A model generated the notes under the pieces. It ran no database searches, was not told the DNA's origin, and worked only from the letters and a program-made list of their open reading frames with translations. Shown here piece by piece: positions 62,035 through 64,000 of a stretch of DNA of 64,000 nt. The stretch is from Verrucomicrobiaceae bacterium. GTDB taxonomy: Bacteria; Verrucomicrobiota; Verrucomicrobiia; Verrucomicrobiales; Verrucomicrobiaceae. Every line of letters starts with the position of its first letter. The first letter of the stretch is position 1. The DNA is taken from positions 1 to 64,000 of the forward strand of contig JAIXZA010000016.1 of the NCBI GenBank assembly GCA_027489965.1. The letters run 5' to 3'. Made by a program: the position numbers and the translations under genes.

Positions 62035-63537
62035 TTATCTCCACTGAAGTGGCGTTCCTGGTGGCAAAAGCCGCACAGCGCGCGCGATGTCCCAGTTGGC
62101 TAAGCGGAAGCCGCCGAGGCTCTCTTGGGATTTCATTCGGCCAGGAATGCTTGTGCCGTGCAGACCATAGGGAAGGGCAGTGGTGGTTTTGGCTTTGGCG
62201 AGATTGATCCAAAGAATACCGCAGGGATTGTTCGGGCCAGGTGCCAGAAATTGTTCGGGTTTGGGTGCCTCAGGGGAGGTCTGCTCGGCTACGGGGGTGT
62301 TCCAGACTCCAGTGACTGGCTTGGTTTTGATTTCCTGCTTCGTCACGAGACGTGGGCGCGGCACCACATCTAGAATGGTCCAAGTGCCACGACCACGGAG
62401 ATCAGGGCGGGCTGAGGACAAAGGCATCACTGCAATGAGTTTGCCAGATTCAAAGATCTCCAGTCGAGAAAGATCCACTATCGCAGCAGTGATGGGTTTG
62501 GCAGGGTCTGGGGCTGGCTGTAGAGGAGTTGCCAGCGCTTGCTCGACCTCAAAAGGAATTACGTTTGGAACAAGGAATTCAGTGCCAGCGGTTGGTATTC
62601 CTAGGATTTTCGGATTCTGTTTTCTCAAGAAGGTCTCGTCACAGTGAAAGCGCTCGGCGATGAATTCCCAGGGTGTGCGATAGACCAGTACTGGCTTGGT
62701 GATGAGCTGTTCATAAGTCAAAGGTGACGGTTCCGGCATGGGAAGTCGCGTCTTTGATTTCCGCACTGGCTTCTGGTTTTTGGTTGTTTCTTCGCTCTCT
62801 GTGGAGATGAAGCGAAAGTCTTCTGCTTTCAGTTTATAGCGGGTGAAGGCCTCACCCACCGTAGCAAGGGCTTTCTTTTGAAGTGGATCTAGACCGGGGA
62901 CGTCGTCATGAACAGTTCGGTAGAGCTGAAGAGCTTTTTCAAAGGAGGGTCCAGGGTTTCCATCGACTGGGCCTGTGGGAAATTTCTCACGATCTAAAAA
63001 AACTTGGAAAAGCACATTTTCGACTTCTCGAGTTAAAATAGGTTCTTTTTTCTCCACCTGAGGGGCCACTTTTTCAACGACTTTTAGCTCAGGTGGAGGA
63101 GGAGGCATCATGGCTTTGATCTCTTCCAGAGTCGGGATCTTTAAGATTTGCCCGACACGAATGGTGTCCTTGGTTAAGCCGTTAAAGGTCTTGAGTTGCA
63201 AGACCGACATGCCGTACTTTCGTGAAATGAGGCCAAGGGCATCACCGCTTTTGACGCGATATTCCGTCGGTCGAATTTCGATGGGTTTGAAGGTGGTTGT
63301 TGGAGTTATCGAAGGCGCGCCAGCTTTCACCATTTCTGTTTCCTGCTCGGGTGATTGAATGCTAAATCCCCAGTCTTTTTCATCCGAAGCTTGAACGCTC
63401 CATGACCATTTGACGGCTTCTTCCAGCCCTGGCTCAATACGAGGCTTTGCGACGGGCGCGGATTGCGCAGTCACTTTGATTGAGAGAATGTTCGCAATCA
63501 AAACGAAACATGAGATGCGAAAAAGAACCAAGAACAT
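62035..63537 (-). CDS. LysM and L,D-transpeptidase (YkuD)-fold protein lacking the catalytic cysteine
   Basis: 500 aa with a signal peptide (RISCFVLIANILSIKVTA). A LysM domain (YRVKSGDALGLISRKYGMSV, then TIRVGQILKIP) lies near residues 93-140, a Pro-rich linker follows, and a putative peptidoglycan-binding middle region has a second LysM-like segment (FIAERFHCDETFLRKQNPKIL). The C-terminal YkuD domain (~350-500) has LPYGLHGTSIPGRM with His460. But where the family has SHGC, this protein has SLGG: Leu474 and Gly476 (codon GGC at 62110-62112) replace His and the nucleophilic Cys. FRLANWD follows normally. It is probably a wall-binding, catalytically dead homologue, unless another residue takes over. 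Confidence 0.88.
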   Translation of the reverse strand: MFLVLFRISCFVLIANILSIKVTAQSAPVAKPRIEPGLEEAVKWSWSVQASDEKDWGFSIQSPEQETEMVKAGAPSITPTTTFKPIEIRPTEYRVKSGDALGLISRKYGMSVLQLKTFNGLTKDTIRVGQILKIPTLEEIKAMMPPPPPELKVVEKVAPQVEKKEPILTREVENVLFQVFLDREKFPTGPVDGNPGPSFEKALQLYRTVHDDVPGLDPLQKKALATVGEAFTRYKLKAEDFRFISTESEETTKNQKPVRKSKTRLPMPEPSPLTYEQLITKPVLVYRTPWEFIAERFHCDETFLRKQNPKILGIPTAGTEFLVPNVIPFEVEQALATPLQPAPDPAKPITAAIVDLSRLEIFESGKLIAVMPLSSARPDLRGRGTWTILDVVPRPRLVTKQEIKTKPVTGVWNTPVAEQTSPEAPKPEQFLAPGPNNPCGILWINLAKAKTTTALPYGLHGTSIPGRMKSQESLGGFRLANWDIARAVRLLPPGTPLQWR

Positions 63538-63739
63538 GGGGCGTGACGGCTAGCTTATCTGTGGCTCATCGCCAAGCAAAAATCTGCGCTGCGTAAACGA
63601 GGTTTTTTGGGCTAGTCAGTTGGATCAAGGTGCGTTTTGCGGTGGCTCTAGATTTTCCACCACCAATGATTATTGGCATATGCTTTTGTCCCAACGGCGT
63701 ATTAGTTGGCCCTAACACTCAAAGTTCAAACCTTCTCAC

Positions 63740-64000
63740 GTGAATATCTACGAAACGCGTCGCCTGCTTGATGAATATCTACTTTTTCATTATGGGGCAG
63801 ATCATGAGGTTCTTCCATGGGAGCAGGGACCAAAAACAGCATTAGGTTTTGCTGTCCGCACGGTGTCGGAGTTGACGGATTTTGACCGCGAAGCTGATTC
63901 GGTATTGGATCTGGGCTGCGCTGTCGGTCGATCCTCATTTGAACTCGCGCGCTCTGCCAAGTCGGTGATTGGCATCGATTACAGCCATAACTTTATTGAT
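63740..64000 (+). CDS. Putative 4-mercaptohistidine N1-methyltransferase (OvoA C-terminal type), partial
   Basis: A GTG at 63740 opens a frame that runs off the window end: 87 codons, VNIYETRRLLDEYLLFHYG and then motif I SVLDLGCAVGRSSFELA and VIGIDYSHNFID. The YET-x-LL-x-EYLLFHYG opening and CAVGRS motif match the stand-alone OvoA C-terminal-like methyltransferase family (TIGR04345). In ovothiol synthesis that domain methylates 4-mercaptohistidine. Whether an OvoA sulfoxide synthase lies beyond the edge is unknown. Confidence 0.75.
   Translation, partial: MNIYETRRLLDEYLLFHYGADHEVLPWEQGPKTALGFAVRTVSELTDFDREADSVLDLGCAVGRSSFELARSAKSVIGIDYSHNFID

Noticed and set aside
1..64000. CRISPR array, prophage, integron or toxin-antitoxin pair
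   Set aside because: No spaced direct repeats, integrase, phage structural genes or small paired toxin genes were found on either strand.

Overview
The window is a chromosomal segment, most likely from a member of the Verrucomicrobiota close to Prosthecobacter/Verrucomicrobium. This is inferred from gene content: a Tat-exported DUF1501 protein, a sulfatase, a DUF3604 protein, many secreted proteins of unknown function, an OvoA-type methyltransferase, few operons and few Shine-Dalgarno sites. The envelope looks Gram-negative: a beta-barrel ending in Phe, an OmpA-type peptidoglycan binder, a GT9 heptosyltransferase-like enzyme, an OpgG-like protein and a lipoprotein. There is no rRNA, CRISPR array, prophage or integron. 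The only tRNA is tRNA-Leu(UAG).

Layout. 1-5.8 kb: end of an unknown gene, lpdA, a cysteine-peptidase-like/GH75 fusion, a GT9-phosphoesterase pair and a creatininase. 5.8-17.7 kb: beta-barrel protein with a structured 5' leader, a K+ channel/RCK protein, DUF1501, a MurNAc-kinase-like/MurQ fusion, a tiny Cys-rich protein, a methyltransferase, OpgG-like, DUF4412, sulfatase, tRNA-Leu and a CPBP protease. 18-27 kb: DUF3604, a MITE-like repeat, an EF-hand protein, and a same-strand block of three exported proteins (trypsin-like protease, 610-aa unknown, FG-GAP protein). 27-44.6 kb: DUF2726, a transporter-acyltransferase fusion, TPMT-type methyltransferase, inositol phosphatase, a GYF_2 membrane protein, an ABC exporter operon with a TPR protein, an OmpA-type protein, gnd, ruvA, a GAF protein, a GT28 glycosyltransferase, a YheT-type hydrolase and a secreted sugar-isomerase-like TIM barrel. 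44.7-46.3 kb: a gene broken by TGA, then a REP-associated tyrosine transposase between two palindromic repeat arrays. 46.3-64 kb: glyS, a PhyH protein, dtd, a PQQ-type propeller, an isolated nuoA, a Dabb protein, gltB-gltD, an HNH protein behind a structured leader, a lone ZnuA-like lipoprotein, a sodium:solute symporter, an L,D-transpeptidase-like protein lacking its catalytic Cys, and the start of a mercaptohistidine-type methyltransferase.

How the genes fit together. Several act on wall or envelope glycans: GH75 fusion, kinase-MurQ fusion, the YkuD-like protein, OpgG, GT9, GT28 and the LplT/PlsC-like fusion. Primary metabolism is represented by GltBD, 6-phosphogluconate dehydrogenase and dihydrolipoyl dehydrogenase. 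Three genes carry promoter-like sequences whose -10 box lies 7-8 nt before the ATG, suggesting leaderless messages. The points most worth a second look are the domain fusions, the catalytic-residue loss in the YkuD protein, the RAYT with its palindromic arrays, the MITE-like repeat, and the structured leader around 59.2-59.4 kb. No stretch over 300 bases is unexplained: the longest gaps, at 45.2-45.5 and 46.0-46.3 kb, are filled by the palindromic repeats.
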